Shown piece by piece: positions 1 to 6,078 of a stretch of 7,127 nucleotides of DNA (the first letter of the stretch is position 1; each line of letters opens with the position of its first letter). The position numbers were made by a program, and so were the translations under genes. The stretch is from Frankiaceae bacterium (GTDB lineage: Bacteria > Actinomycetota > Actinomycetes > Mycobacteriales > SCTD01). Where the stretch lies: the NCBI GenBank assembly GCA_026786045.1, contig JAJAYV010000345.1, positions 1-7,127 of the forward strand. The letters are read 5' to 3'. The notes under the pieces were generated by a model, which saw nothing but the letters and a program-made list of their open reading frames with translations, was not told the origin of the DNA and did not search any database.

Positions 1-484
1 CGTTGCCGTCGTCGTCGTAGCTCTTACGGGTCTGCATCCGCCAGGCCGCGAGCTCGGGGTCAGCGGCGTCCTCGTCCACCTTGCGGGCCCGGCGCACGCC
101 GCGGACGACCCGTTCCAGCTGGCTGGCCGTGGAGCAGCGGGCCGCGTCGATCCACTTCTGCTGGTCCTCGACGGTCGCGACCCGGGTGACCGCCCGGACC
201 TGGGAGTAGGACAACCGGCCGGCCGCGAACTGATCCTGCACCAGCGGCAGGTCGATCAGCGCCCGCGCGACCCGGACCTTCTCCCGGGCGGCGCTCGGGC
301 TCAGGCTGGTCCGCCACGACAGCCAGTGCGCGCTGGACAGCAACCCGACACCGCCCCACGCCTCCCGGCGGTCGAATTCTCCGATCAGGGCCAGCAATCT
401 GGCCTCACCGGCAGCGATCCGCCCCGACCAGGTCAGGATGCCGTCCACCAGCTGCTCGTCCGACAGCGCTGCGAGGTTCTCCAT
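1..484 (-). CDS. DUF222-domain protein (13E12/HNH endonuclease type), C-terminus cut off
   Basis: An open frame runs from an ATG at 484 to the window edge (161 residues) without a stop. The visible protein has the DUF222 layout: an N-terminal helix with LSDEQLVDGI, then a segment containing SSAHWLSWRTSLSPSAAREK, then VRVARALIDLPLVQDQF, LSYSQVRAVTRVAT and ASQLERVVRGVRRARK. This order is typical of the N-terminal domain of actinobacterial 13E12-repeat proteins, which usually end in an HNH nuclease domain; that part lies beyond the window, so nuclease activity cannot be checked. Copies are often numerous per genome and their role is poorly known. The gene follows paaE on the same strand after 62 bp. 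It has no clear SD; a TAGCGT box 6 nt before the ATG suggests its own leaderless transcript. A link to phenylacetate metabolism is not implied. The family call is sound; the function is open. Confidence 0.85.
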   Translation of the reverse strand, partial: MENLAALSDEQLVDGILTWSGRIAAGEARLLALIGEFDRREAWGGVGLLSSAHWLSWRTSLSPSAAREKVRVARALIDLPLVQDQFAAGRLSYSQVRAVTRVATVEDQQKWIDAARCSTASQLERVVRGVRRARKVDEDAADPELAAWRMQTRKSYDDDGN

Positions 485-490
485 GCCGGG

Positions 491-496
491 ACGCTA
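491..496 (-). promoter_or_regulatory. candidate -10 box for the DUF222 gene
   Basis: Reading the minus strand, TAGCGT (a TANNNT match) lies 6 nt before the ATG at 484, and no purine-rich SD is present. This spacing would start transcription at or next to the ATG, as in leaderless actinobacterial genes. No convincing -35 box was found at 16-18 bp, so this is only a candidate. Confidence 0.3.
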
Positions 497-530
497 CGAC
501 CGACCTGCGACAGTCCCCGTCTCCGGAAGT

Positions 531-544
531 GCCTGTGAACAGGC
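531..544. terminator. short palindrome just after paaE, weak terminator candidate
   Basis: GCCTGTGAACAGGC is a perfect inverted repeat that begins 3 nt beyond the paaE stop codon. It can form a 5-bp stem with a 4-nt loop. There is no T-run on either side, so it does not fit a classical intrinsic terminator. It could be a weak end-of-operon hairpin or an operator for the DUF222 gene, or it may have arisen by chance. Confidence 0.3.
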
Positions 545-546
545 GA

Positions 547-1608
547 CTACAGGAACTCCAGCCGCACCTCGTCCGTCGTCGGGTGGGACTGGCAGGTGAG
601 TACGACGCCTGCGGCAAGCTCGTCGGGCTCGAGGGCGTAGTTGACGTCCATCTCGACCGCGCCGCTGACGCAGCGCGCCCGGCAGGTGCCGCAGACGCCG
701 CCCTTGCAGGCGAAGGGCGCGTCGGACCGAACGGCCAGCACGGCGTCCAGGACACTCGGCCCGTCGGGCGCCACGGGGACCATGGTCGACCGACCGTGCA
801 GCACGACCGTCACCGCGCAAGTGCCCGTGGACACGGCACTCTCGCGCGCCCGCGGCGGCGGGGCGTCTGCATGGAACAGCTCGACGTGCACGGAGCGCTC
901 CGGCACCCCGCGGTCGAGCAGCAGCTGCTGCGCGCCCGTCACCATGCCGAACGGCCCGCACAGGTACCACTCGTCGACGTCGACGAGCACGGTGTCGAGC
1001 AGCCGCTCGAGCCGCTCGCGGTCGAGCCGGCCGGACAGCAGCTCGGACTCCTGCTCCTCGCGGGAGAGCACGTGCAGCACCTGGAGCCGGTCGGGGAAGC
1101 GGTCCTTGAGGTCGCTGAGCTCCTCCAGCAGCATCACGTCGGCGCTGGTGCGGTTGCCGTAGACCAGCACCACCTCGCTGCCGGGCTCGACGTCCAGCAC
1201 CGTCGCCGCGATGGACAGCACCGGCGTGATGCCGCTGCCCGCAGCGACCAGGCCGTAGCGCAGCGCGCGCAACGGGTCGACCGCCGGACCGAAGCGACCG
1301 GCCGGCGGCAGCACCTCGAGCTCGTCACCCGGCCGGAGGCTGTCGAGCACCCAGCCGGAGAACGCGCCGCCGTCCAGCCGCTTCACCGCGACGCGCAGCG
1401 GCCCGCCTGCCGCGCTGGTGCAGAGCGAGTAGGTGCGCCGCAGGTCCTCCCCCGCCACCACGCGGCGGAGCGTCAGATGCTGCCCGGGGCGGAAGCGGAA
1501 CTCCTCCGCGAGCGCCGGCGGCACGTCGAAGGTCAGCGCGACGCTGTCGCTGGTCAGCGGCTCGACCGCCGCCACGCGCAGCGTCGAGAAGCCGTACGCC
1601 TCAGCCAC
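547..1608 (-). CDS. paaE: PaaE, phenylacetyl-CoA epoxidase reductase subunit
   Basis: 353 residues, the usual size for PaaE. It is the NAD(P)H-dependent flavo-iron-sulfur reductase that feeds electrons to the PaaABC oxygenase, which converts phenylacetyl-CoA to its ring-1,2-epoxide in the cytoplasm. Domain order: an N-terminal ferredoxin-reductase FAD domain with RRTYS (57-61); an NAD(P) domain with GSGITP (124-129) and CGPFGMV (217-223); and a C-terminal plant-type [2Fe-2S] domain with ligands Cys301, Cys306, Cys309 and Cys339 (CKGGVCGTC followed by a distant LTC). All signature residues are present. The start is GTG at 1608, 2 nt after the paaD stop; an AAGG sits about 10 nt upstream. It is the last gene of paaABCDE. 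The large open frame on the opposite strand is a high-GC shadow. The identification is very safe. Confidence 0.97.
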   Translation of the reverse strand: MAEAYGFSTLRVAAVEPLTSDSVALTFDVPPALAEEFRFRPGQHLTLRRVVAGEDLRRTYSLCTSAAGGPLRVAVKRLDGGAFSGWVLDSLRPGDELEVLPPAGRFGPAVDPLRALRYGLVAAGSGITPVLSIAATVLDVEPGSEVVLVYGNRTSADVMLLEELSDLKDRFPDRLQVLHVLSREEQESELLSGRLDRERLERLLDTVLVDVDEWYLCGPFGMVTGAQQLLLDRGVPERSVHVELFHADAPPPRARESAVSTGTCAVTVVLHGRSTMVPVAPDGPSVLDAVLAVRSDAPFACKGGVCGTCRARCVSGAVEMDVNYALEPDELAAGVVLTCQSHPTTDEVRLEFL

Positions 1609-1610
1609 TC

Positions 1611-2099
1611 TCAGTGCGCCTTGAAGTGGTCGAAGGGCTCACGGCAGGAGCGGCAGCGCCACAGTGCCTTGCACGACGTCGACCCGAAGCGGGTCAGCTC
1701 CTCGGTGTCGCTCGACCCGCACTGCGGGCAGGTCACACCTGCACCGGCGCCGGCGCCGAACGGCCGGATCTGCAGCAGCAGCTCCCCCGGCGGCGCGATG
1801 CCGTGCTCGCGCAGCTTGCGCCGGCCGTCGTCGCTCATCCACTCCGTCGTCCAGGCGGGCGCAAGCACGGTGCGCACCTCGACGTCGTCCCAGCCGTGCG
1901 CCGCGAGCGCGCCGGCGATGTCGGCGCGGATCTCGTCCATCGCCGGGCAGCCGGAGTAGGTCGGGGTAACGGTCACGACGACGTGCTCGCCGTCGACCGA
2001 CACGTCGCGCAGCACGCCGAGGTCCTCGATCGTCAGGACCGGGATCTCCGGGTCGTACACCTCCGCGAGCACCTCGCGCACCTGCTCCGCCGTCGTCAC
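1611..2099 (-). CDS. paaD: PaaD, Fe-S assembly/maturation factor of the phenylacetyl-CoA epoxidase
   Basis: 162 residues, normal for PaaD. The N-terminal MIP18/DUF59-type domain (about 1-100) carries DPEIPVLTIEDLGVLRDV near residue 16 and the conserved YSGCPAM around Cys51. The C-terminal part has a four-cysteine metal or Fe-S site, CPQC (124-127) and CRSC (149-152), with Cys143 between them in RFGSTSCKALWRC, and ends EPFDHFKAH; this matches the family's tail. PaaD is needed for activity of the PaaABCE enzyme and probably helps insert or maintain a metal or Fe-S centre. The two domains are joined by a short Gly-Ala linker (GAGAGAG, 115-121) encoded by a repetitive GGCGCC tract. The GTG start at 2099 overlaps the paaC stop as GTGA, with no SD, so translation is probably coupled to paaC. 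Confidence 0.96.
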   Translation of the reverse strand: MTTAEQVREVLAEVYDPEIPVLTIEDLGVLRDVSVDGEHVVVTVTPTYSGCPAMDEIRADIAGALAAHGWDDVEVRTVLAPAWTTEWMSDDGRRKLREHGIAPPGELLLQIRPFGAGAGAGVTCPQCGSSDTEELTRFGSTSCKALWRCRSCREPFDHFKAH

Positions 2100-2866
2100 C
2101 AGGACACGCCCGGGTGGGAGCGGTGCAGGTGCTGCAGCTCGGCAAGCAGGTAGCCGAACGCCTCGGTGTGCGCGCCGCTCCGCCCGCCCGTCGGCCGCCA
2201 GCCGGTCTCGGGGACCACCAGCGTCGCCTCCGCGAGCACCTCCTCCACGGTCGCGCGCCAGACCTGCTGCAGCGCAGCAGGATCCGCCGCGACCCCGCGG
2301 GCGATCAGCCGCTCCAGCAGCGGGTCGACCTCGAAGAGCTCGAAGCCGTAGGGCCACACCTCGTCGAAACCGGCCTGCACGCGGCGGTGCGACTCCTCGG
2401 TGCCGTCGCCGAGCCGGACGACCCACGAGCGGGCGTGGTCGAGGTGGTAGGCGACCTCCTTCACCGCCTTGCCCGCGATCGCCGCGAGGTCCGCATCGGT
2501 CGACGCGCACAGCGCCTGCCAGAGCGGGACGGCGTACGCGGCGACGAGCAGCTGGCGGGCCATCGTCCGGCCGAAGTCGCCGTTCTCCAGCTCGACGAGC
2601 TGGAGGTTGACGACGTCGGGCTCGTCGCGCAGGAAGGCCAGGGCGTCCTCGTCGCGGCCGCGCCCCTCGCGAACACCGGCCAGGGTCAGCAGGCTGCGCG
2701 CCTGGCCGAGCAGGTCGAGCGCGAGGTTGAGCAGCGCGACGTCCTCCTCGAGCTGCGGCGAGCGCGCCGCCCACTCGCAGAGCCGCTGCGCCAGGACGAG
2801 CGCGTCGTCGCCGAGCCGGAGGCAGTAGGTCGCGACGTCGAGGTCGACCTCGGTGGTCGTCGTCAT
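2096..2866 (-). CDS. paaC: PaaC, structural subunit of phenylacetyl-CoA epoxidase
   Basis: 256 residues. It is a ferritin-like four-helix protein that pairs with catalytic PaaA in the epoxidase but is itself catalytically inactive. Family landmarks visible here are CLRLGDDALVLAQRLCEW near residues 15-32, EEDVALLNLALDLLGQAR (40-57), DEPDVVNLQLVELENGDFGRT (81-101), KEVAYHLDHARSWVVRLGDGTEES (136-159), VWPYGFELF (170-178), and the C-terminal GRSGAHTEAFGYLLAELQ, then HRSHPG. The ATG at 2866 shares one base with the paaB stop (TGATG), and its 3' end overlaps paaD by GTGA. A GAGGTG that can act as SD lies 11 nt upstream inside an inverted repeat. No unusual features were seen in the protein. Confidence 0.97.
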   Translation of the reverse strand: MTTTTEVDLDVATYCLRLGDDALVLAQRLCEWAARSPQLEEDVALLNLALDLLGQARSLLTLAGVREGRGRDEDALAFLRDEPDVVNLQLVELENGDFGRTMARQLLVAAYAVPLWQALCASTDADLAAIAGKAVKEVAYHLDHARSWVVRLGDGTEESHRRVQAGFDEVWPYGFELFEVDPLLERLIARGVAADPAALQQVWRATVEEVLAEATLVVPETGWRPTGGRSGAHTEAFGYLLAELQHLHRSHPGVSW

Positions 2867-3192
2867 CAGAGGTGCTGCACCTCGTCGGGGACCTCGTAGA
2901 AGGTCGGGTGACGGTAGGGCTTGTCGCCGGCCGGGTCGAAGAACGCGTCCTTCTCGTCGGGGCTGCTCGCGACCACGTCGCCGGCGCGCACCACCCAGAT
3001 CGACACGCCCTCCTGCCGCCGGGTGTAGAGGTCGCGCGCGTTGCGCAGCGCCATGTGGGCGTCCGGCGCGTGCAGGCTGCCGGCGTGGGTGTGCGACAGG
3101 CCGCGGCGGCTGCGGACGAAGACCTCCCACAGCGGCGAGCCGCTCAACGGTCGCTGCGGCGAGCCGCTCAACGGTCGCTGCGGCTGGCTCAC
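2866..3192 (-). CDS. paaB: PaaB, bridging subunit of phenylacetyl-CoA epoxidase
   Basis: 108 residues, slightly longer than the roughly 95 usual for PaaB. This small subunit holds PaaAC units together in the oxygenase. The core is typical: PLWEVFVRSRRGLSHTHAG (20-38), LHAPDAHMALRNARDLYTRR (40-59), EGVSIWVVRA (61-70), SSPDEKDAFFDPAGDKPYRH (77-95) and a tail ending EVQHL. The extra length comes from an exact duplication of the octapeptide QRPLSGSP (residues 5-12 and 13-20), just before the conserved PLWEVF. The GTG at 3192 overlaps the paaA stop as GTGA and has no SD, so it should be translationally coupled to paaA. An internal TTG at residue 16 would give about 93 residues and is an unsupported alternative start. 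The end of the gene overlaps paaC (TGATG). Confidence 0.96.
   Translation of the reverse strand: MSQPQRPLSGSPQRPLSGSPLWEVFVRSRRGLSHTHAGSLHAPDAHMALRNARDLYTRRQEGVSIWVVRAGDVVASSPDEKDAFFDPAGDKPYRHPTFYEVPDEVQHL
2869..2883. promoter_or_regulatory. SD-bearing inverted repeat at the paaB/paaC junction
   Basis: GAGGTGCTGCACCTC is a 15-nt perfect inverted repeat around one central base. In the mRNA (minus strand) it can form a 5-bp GAGGT/ACCTC stem with a GCAGC loop, ending 2 nt before the ATG of paaC. Its first arm holds GAGGTG, the only SD-like sequence for paaC, which a folded hairpin would hide until ribosomes finish paaB. The same bases encode the conserved PaaB tail EVQHL, so coding constraint may explain it. 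Confidence 0.35.
3132..3179. repeat. two exact 24-bp tandem copies inside the 5' end of paaB
   Basis: The unit beginning GCGGCGAGCCGCTCAACGGT occurs at 3132-3155 and again at 3156-3179 with no difference, and the first 5 bases of a third copy follow. Because 24 bp equals eight codons, the reading frame is kept and the octapeptide QRPLSGSP is doubled. Even the less common CGA and TTG codons are identical in both copies, which points to a recent slippage or recombination event. Confidence 0.97.
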
Positions 3193-4121
3193 GCGGCGAC
3201 CGCGCGGGCGGCAGCGTGCTTGGCCGCGTACGCCGCCGCCGCCTCGCGCACCCAGCCTCCGTCGTCGTGCGCGGCGACCCGGCGGGCCAGCCGCTCGCGG
3301 TTGCACGGGCCGTCGCCCCGCATGACGGTGGCGAACTCCGACCAGTCGATCTGGCCGGTCCGGTAGTGACCGGTCTCCTCGTCCCGGCGCAGGTCGGGGT
3401 CGGGCACGACCAGGCCGAGGAACTCGGCCTGCGGGACGGTCGCGTCGACGAACCGCTGACGCAGCTCGTCGTTGCTGAACCGCTTGATGCCCCAGGCCAT
3501 CGACTGCGCGCTGTTGGGGCTGTCGACGTCGCTCGGGCCGAACATCATCAGCGCCGGCCACCACCACCGGTCGAGCGCCTCCTGCGCCATCCGGCGCTGT
3601 GCCGGCGAGCCGGCGGCCAGCACCGCCATCGCCTCGAAGCCCTGCCGCTGGTGGAAGGACTCCTCCTTGCAGATCCGCACCATGGCCCGGGCGTACGGGC
3701 CGTACGAGCAGCGGGTGAGCGGGACCTGGTTGACGATCGCGGCGCCGTCGACGAGCCAGCCGATCGCGGCGACGTCGGCCCACGAGGTGGCCGGGTAGTT
3801 GAAGATCGTGGAGTACTTCTGCCGGCCGGTGTGGAGCAGGTCGAGCAGCTCGTCGCGGTCGGCGCCGAGGGTCTCGGCGGCGCTGTAGAGGTAGAGCCCG
3901 TGACCGGCCTCGTCCTGGACTTTCGCGACGAGGATCGCCTTGCGGCGCAAGGACGGCGCGCGGGTGATCCAGTTCCCCTCCGGCTGCATGCCGATGATCT
4001 CGGAGTGGGCGTGCTGGGCGATCTGGCGGACGAGCGTGCGGCGATAGCCGTCCGGCATCTCGTCGCGCGGCTCGACCCGGTCGTCGCCGGTCACGCGCGC
4101 GGTGAAGGCCTGCTCGTCCAC
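3189..4121 (-). CDS. paaA: PaaA, catalytic diiron subunit of phenylacetyl-CoA epoxidase
   Basis: 310 residues, within one residue of E. coli PaaA. It contains the carboxylate-bridged diiron site that uses O2 to epoxidise the ring of phenylacetyl-CoA. Likely metal ligands are Glu41 (HSEIIGMQPEG), Glu71 and His74 (KVQDEAGHG), Asp125 (WLVDGA), and Glu154 and His157 (CKEESFHQRQG); they are inferred from the family and shifted by one from the E. coli numbering as I recall it. Other landmarks are LYLYSAAETLG, QKYSTIFNYPATSWADV and WWWPALMMFGPSD. The start chosen is the GTG at 4121, because AAAGAGG ends 5 nt before it; a GTG at 4127 is possible but would sit inside the SD. The gene is first in paaABCDE and divergent from the tetR gene, with the operator between them. 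The longer open frame upstream is an antisense shadow of tetR. Confidence 0.97.
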   Translation of the reverse strand: MDEQAFTARVTGDDRVEPRDEMPDGYRRTLVRQIAQHAHSEIIGMQPEGNWITRAPSLRRKAILVAKVQDEAGHGLYLYSAAETLGADRDELLDLLHTGRQKYSTIFNYPATSWADVAAIGWLVDGAAIVNQVPLTRCSYGPYARAMVRICKEESFHQRQGFEAMAVLAAGSPAQRRMAQEALDRWWWPALMMFGPSDVDSPNSAQSMAWGIKRFSNDELRQRFVDATVPQAEFLGLVVPDPDLRRDEETGHYRTGQIDWSEFATVMRGDGPCNRERLARRVAAHDDGGWVREAAAAYAAKHAAARAVAA

Positions 4122-4126
4122 ACCCA

Positions 4127-4133
4127 CCTCTTT
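4127..4133 (-). promoter_or_regulatory. ribosome binding site of paaA
   Basis: AAAGAGG on the minus strand, 5 nt before the GTG at 4121. It is the clearest SD in the window and decides the paaA start. Its presence implies that the paaA mRNA has a leader, in contrast to the divergent tetR gene. Confidence 0.75.
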
Positions 4134-4160
4134 CGTTGTTGAACGATCGTTCAGTATCCT
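4132..4160 (+). promoter_or_regulatory. candidate tetR promoter, leaderless
   Basis: TATCCT at 4155-4160 (TANNNT) lies 6 nt before the GTG at 4167, and TTCGTT at 4132-4137 stands 17 bp upstream as a possible -35. No SD precedes the GTG, so transcription probably starts at or beside it. The palindrome at 4140-4153 fills the spacer between the two boxes, so bound repressor would block polymerase and give autorepression. Confidence 0.5.
4140..4153. promoter_or_regulatory. TetR-type operator palindrome between paaA and tetR
   Basis: TGAACGATCGTTCA is a perfect 14-bp inverted repeat in the middle of the 45-bp divergent region. Its AACGNNCGTT core is of the kind bound by many TetR repressors of acyl-CoA and phenylacetate genes. 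Its position covers the tetR promoter spacer and the likely start region of the paaA transcript, so one bound dimer could control both directions. I saw no second copy elsewhere in the window, including upstream of paaI-paaK. Confidence 0.8.
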
Positions 4161-4184
4161 CTGCCCGTGAGCGAGCGACGTCAA
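4155..4184 (-). promoter_or_regulatory. candidate paaA operon promoter
   Basis: On the minus strand, TTGACG at 4184-4179 may be the -35 box. It is followed by AGGATA at 4160-4155 after 18 bp, or GATACT at 4158-4153 after 20 bp. Transcription would start within or just after the palindrome, leaving a leader of roughly 25-30 nt that holds the paaA SD. The -35 lies inside the first codons of tetR. The -35 match is good; the -10 choice is uncertain. Confidence 0.4.
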
Positions 4185-4763
4185 CCGGGCCGGCCCGCGC
4201 GCTTCACGCGCGACGAGCTGCTCGACGTCGTGGTGGGCGAGTTCATCGCACGCGGCTACGACGCGACGTCGATGGAGGACATCGCCCGCGCGACGGGGAT
4301 GACGAAGTCCGCCGTCTACCACCACGTCGCCGGCAAGGAGGCGCTGCTCGCACTTGCGCTGGCCCGCGCGGTCGACGCGCTGTTCGCCGTCCTTAAGGAG
4401 CCGGGCGCGACGACCGGAGCCCCGGTGGACCGGCTCGAGCACGTCGTGCGGCGGGGTACGCACGTGCTCGTGGAGCTGCTGCCGTACGTCACTCTGCTGC
4501 TGCGGGTGCGCGGCAACACGGCGGTCGAGCGGGCAGCGCTGGACCGCCGGCGGGACTTCGACCATCGGCTCGCCCGGCTCGTGCAGGACGCGATCGACGC
4601 GGGGCAGGTGCGCGCCGACCTCGACCCGCGGCTGGTCACGCGCTTGCTGTTCGGCACCGTCAACAGCGTCAGCGAGTGGTACCGCCCGGCCGGCGCGCAC
4701 GACGCGGACGAGGTCGCCGACGCCGTCGTGGCGCTGTCGTTCGACGGGCTGCGCCGGCACTGA
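4167..4763 (+). CDS. paaR: TetR-family regulator, probable phenylacetate repressor PaaR
   Basis: 198 residues. The N-terminal TetR DNA-binding domain spans about residues 12-60: FTRDELLDVVVGEFIARGYDATSM, then EDIARATGMTKSAVYHHVAGKEALL, with the helix-turn-helix at about 36-55. The remaining helices form the ligand/dimer domain, which is too variable to show the ligand. Characterised TetR PaaR proteins in Thermus and Corynebacterium repress paa genes and respond to phenylacetyl-CoA; the same ligand is inferred here from the divergent position next to paaA and the palindrome between them. The GTG at 4167 has no SD but a TATCCT box 6 nt upstream, so it is predicted leaderless and self-controlled. 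It converges on paaK with 16 bp between stop codons and no visible terminator. The TetR family call is certain; the PaaR role is likely. Confidence 0.85.
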   Translation: MSERRQPGRPARFTRDELLDVVVGEFIARGYDATSMEDIARATGMTKSAVYHHVAGKEALLALALARAVDALFAVLKEPGATTGAPVDRLEHVVRRGTHVLVELLPYVTLLLRVRGNTAVERAALDRRRDFDHRLARLVQDAIDAGQVRADLDPRLVTRLLFGTVNSVSEWYRPAGAHDADEVADAVVALSFDGLRRH

Positions 4764-4779
4764 GCTCGAGCAGGTGGGG

Positions 4780-6078
4780 CTACCGCAGGTCGAGCACCCG
4801 CTGGGCCTTGCCCTGCGACCGGTCCAGGGTGCCGGGCGGCACCACCTCGCAGTCCACCGTGACGCCGATCGCGTGCTTGACGAGCGCGCACAGCCGCTGG
4901 CCGGCGTCGGGGTCGGCGCCCTCGGGGCGGGCCTCGACCCGGACCATGAGCTCGTCGAGCCGTCTCGGCCGGGTCAGCACCAGGACGTAGTGCGGGGACA
5001 GCCCCTCGACCCGCAGCAGCAGCTCCTCGACCTGCGACGGGAACAGGTTCACGCCACGCAGGATGATCATGTCGTCGCTGCGTCCGGTGATCTTCTCGAT
5101 CCGGCGCATGCTCCGGGCCGTGCCCGGCAGCAGCCGGGTCAGGTCACGGGTCCGGTAGCGGACGACCGGCATCGCCTGCTTGGTCAGGCTGGTGAGGACG
5201 AGCTCGCCGTACTCCCCGTCGGGCAGCACGTCACCGGTCTCGGGGTCGATGACCTCGGGGTAGAAGTGGTCCTCCCAGACGTGCAGGCCGTCCTTGGTCT
5301 CGACGCACTCGCTGGCGACCCCCGGTCCGATCACCTCGGACAGGCCGTAGATGTCGACGGCGTGCAGCCCGGCCCGGACCTCGACCTCCTGGCGCATGTC
5401 CTCGGTCCACGGCTCGGCCCCGAAGACGCCGACCTTCAACGAGCTGTCCCGCGGGTCGAGCCCCTGCCGCTCGAACTCGTCGAGCAGCGCGAGCATGTAG
5501 GACGGCGTGACCAGGATGGCGTCCGGCTCGAAGTCGGTGATCAGCTGGACCTGGCGCTCGGTCATGCCGCCGGAGACGGGGATGACCGTGCAACCGAGCC
5601 GTTCCGCCCCGTAGTGCGCGCCGAGCCCGCCGGTGAACAAGCCGTAGCCGTAGGCGATGTGGACCCGCCAGCCAGGGCGCACGCCGGCGGCGCGCAGCGA
5701 CCGTGCGACGACGTCAGCCCACATGGAGACGTCGTCAGCGGTGTAGCCGACGACCGTCGGTCGCCCCGTGGTCCCGCTGCTGGCGTGCAGCCGCCGCACC
5801 TGGTCGTGCGGCACGGCGAACATGCCGTACGGGTAGTTCTCGCGCAGGTCGGCCTTCGTGGTCAGCGGGAAGTGCCGGAGGTCGGCCAGCGCCCGGCAGT
5901 CCTCGGGTGACGCCCCGACCTCGTCGAAGGCGCGCCGGTAGTGCGGGACGTTGTCGTAGGAGTGCTGCAGGCTCCACCGCAGCCGCTCGAGCTGCAGGGC
6001 GGCCAGGACCTCGCGGTCGGCGAGCTCGACCGGGTCGAGGTCGGCCGGGTCCGGCGTCAGGTCCGGTAGCTGCCTCAC
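4780..6078 (-). CDS. paaK: PaaK, phenylacetate-CoA ligase (AMP-forming)
   Basis: 432 residues, the usual PaaK length. It catalyses phenylacetate + ATP + CoA to phenylacetyl-CoA + AMP + PPi, the committing first step of the pathway, in the cytoplasm. It belongs to the ANL adenylating superfamily: P-loop HASSGTTGRPT (98-108), AYGYGLFTGGLGAHYG (142-157), VFGAEPW (218-224), YGLSEVIGPG (244-253), the RYRTRDL segment (307-313), the hinge region TGRSDDMIILRGVN (331-344), and the catalytic lysine Lys424 in SQGKAQR near the end. The N-terminal YDNVPHYRRAF (41-51) is also typical of PaaK. The start is GTG at 6078, overlapping the paaI stop as GTGA with no SD, so translation is likely coupled to paaI. 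The 3' end converges with tetR. No operator like that at paaA is visible upstream of paaI-paaK. The assignment is very safe. Confidence 0.97.
   Translation of the reverse strand: MRQLPDLTPDPADLDPVELADREVLAALQLERLRWSLQHSYDNVPHYRRAFDEVGASPEDCRALADLRHFPLTTKADLRENYPYGMFAVPHDQVRRLHASSGTTGRPTVVGYTADDVSMWADVVARSLRAAGVRPGWRVHIAYGYGLFTGGLGAHYGAERLGCTVIPVSGGMTERQVQLITDFEPDAILVTPSYMLALLDEFERQGLDPRDSSLKVGVFGAEPWTEDMRQEVEVRAGLHAVDIYGLSEVIGPGVASECVETKDGLHVWEDHFYPEVIDPETGDVLPDGEYGELVLTSLTKQAMPVVRYRTRDLTRLLPGTARSMRRIEKITGRSDDMIILRGVNLFPSQVEELLLRVEGLSPHYVLVLTRPRRLDELMVRVEARPEGADPDAGQRLCALVKHAIGVTVDCEVVPPGTLDRSQGKAQRVLDLR

Noticed and set aside
1740..1760. GGCGCC-rich repeat tract in paaD
   Set aside because: It encodes the Gly-Ala linker between the two PaaD domains and needs no explanation beyond a low-complexity linker in a GC-rich gene.
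529..1959. 476-residue open frame on the plus strand
   Set aside because: It lies antisense to paaE and paaD, shows no family motif, and is rich in Arg, Ala, Gln and His as expected of a high-GC shadow frame.
2853..4142. 429-residue open frame on the plus strand
   Set aside because: Antisense to paaA and paaB, with a low-complexity Arg/Gly/Pro-rich start and no recognisable domain; both opposite genes are well-supported family members.
4122..4760. Upstream extension of the paaA frame
   Set aside because: The frame stays open through the antisense of tetR, but the SD, the family length and the divergent regulator all place the start at 4121.
4764..4779. Terminator between the convergent tetR and paaK genes
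   Set aside because: The 16-bp gap has only a short GCTCGAGC palindrome, with no usable stem-loop and no T-run.
4354..5910. 518-residue open frame on the plus strand
   Set aside because: It overlaps tetR in another frame and runs antisense to paaK; the composition is that of a shadow frame.
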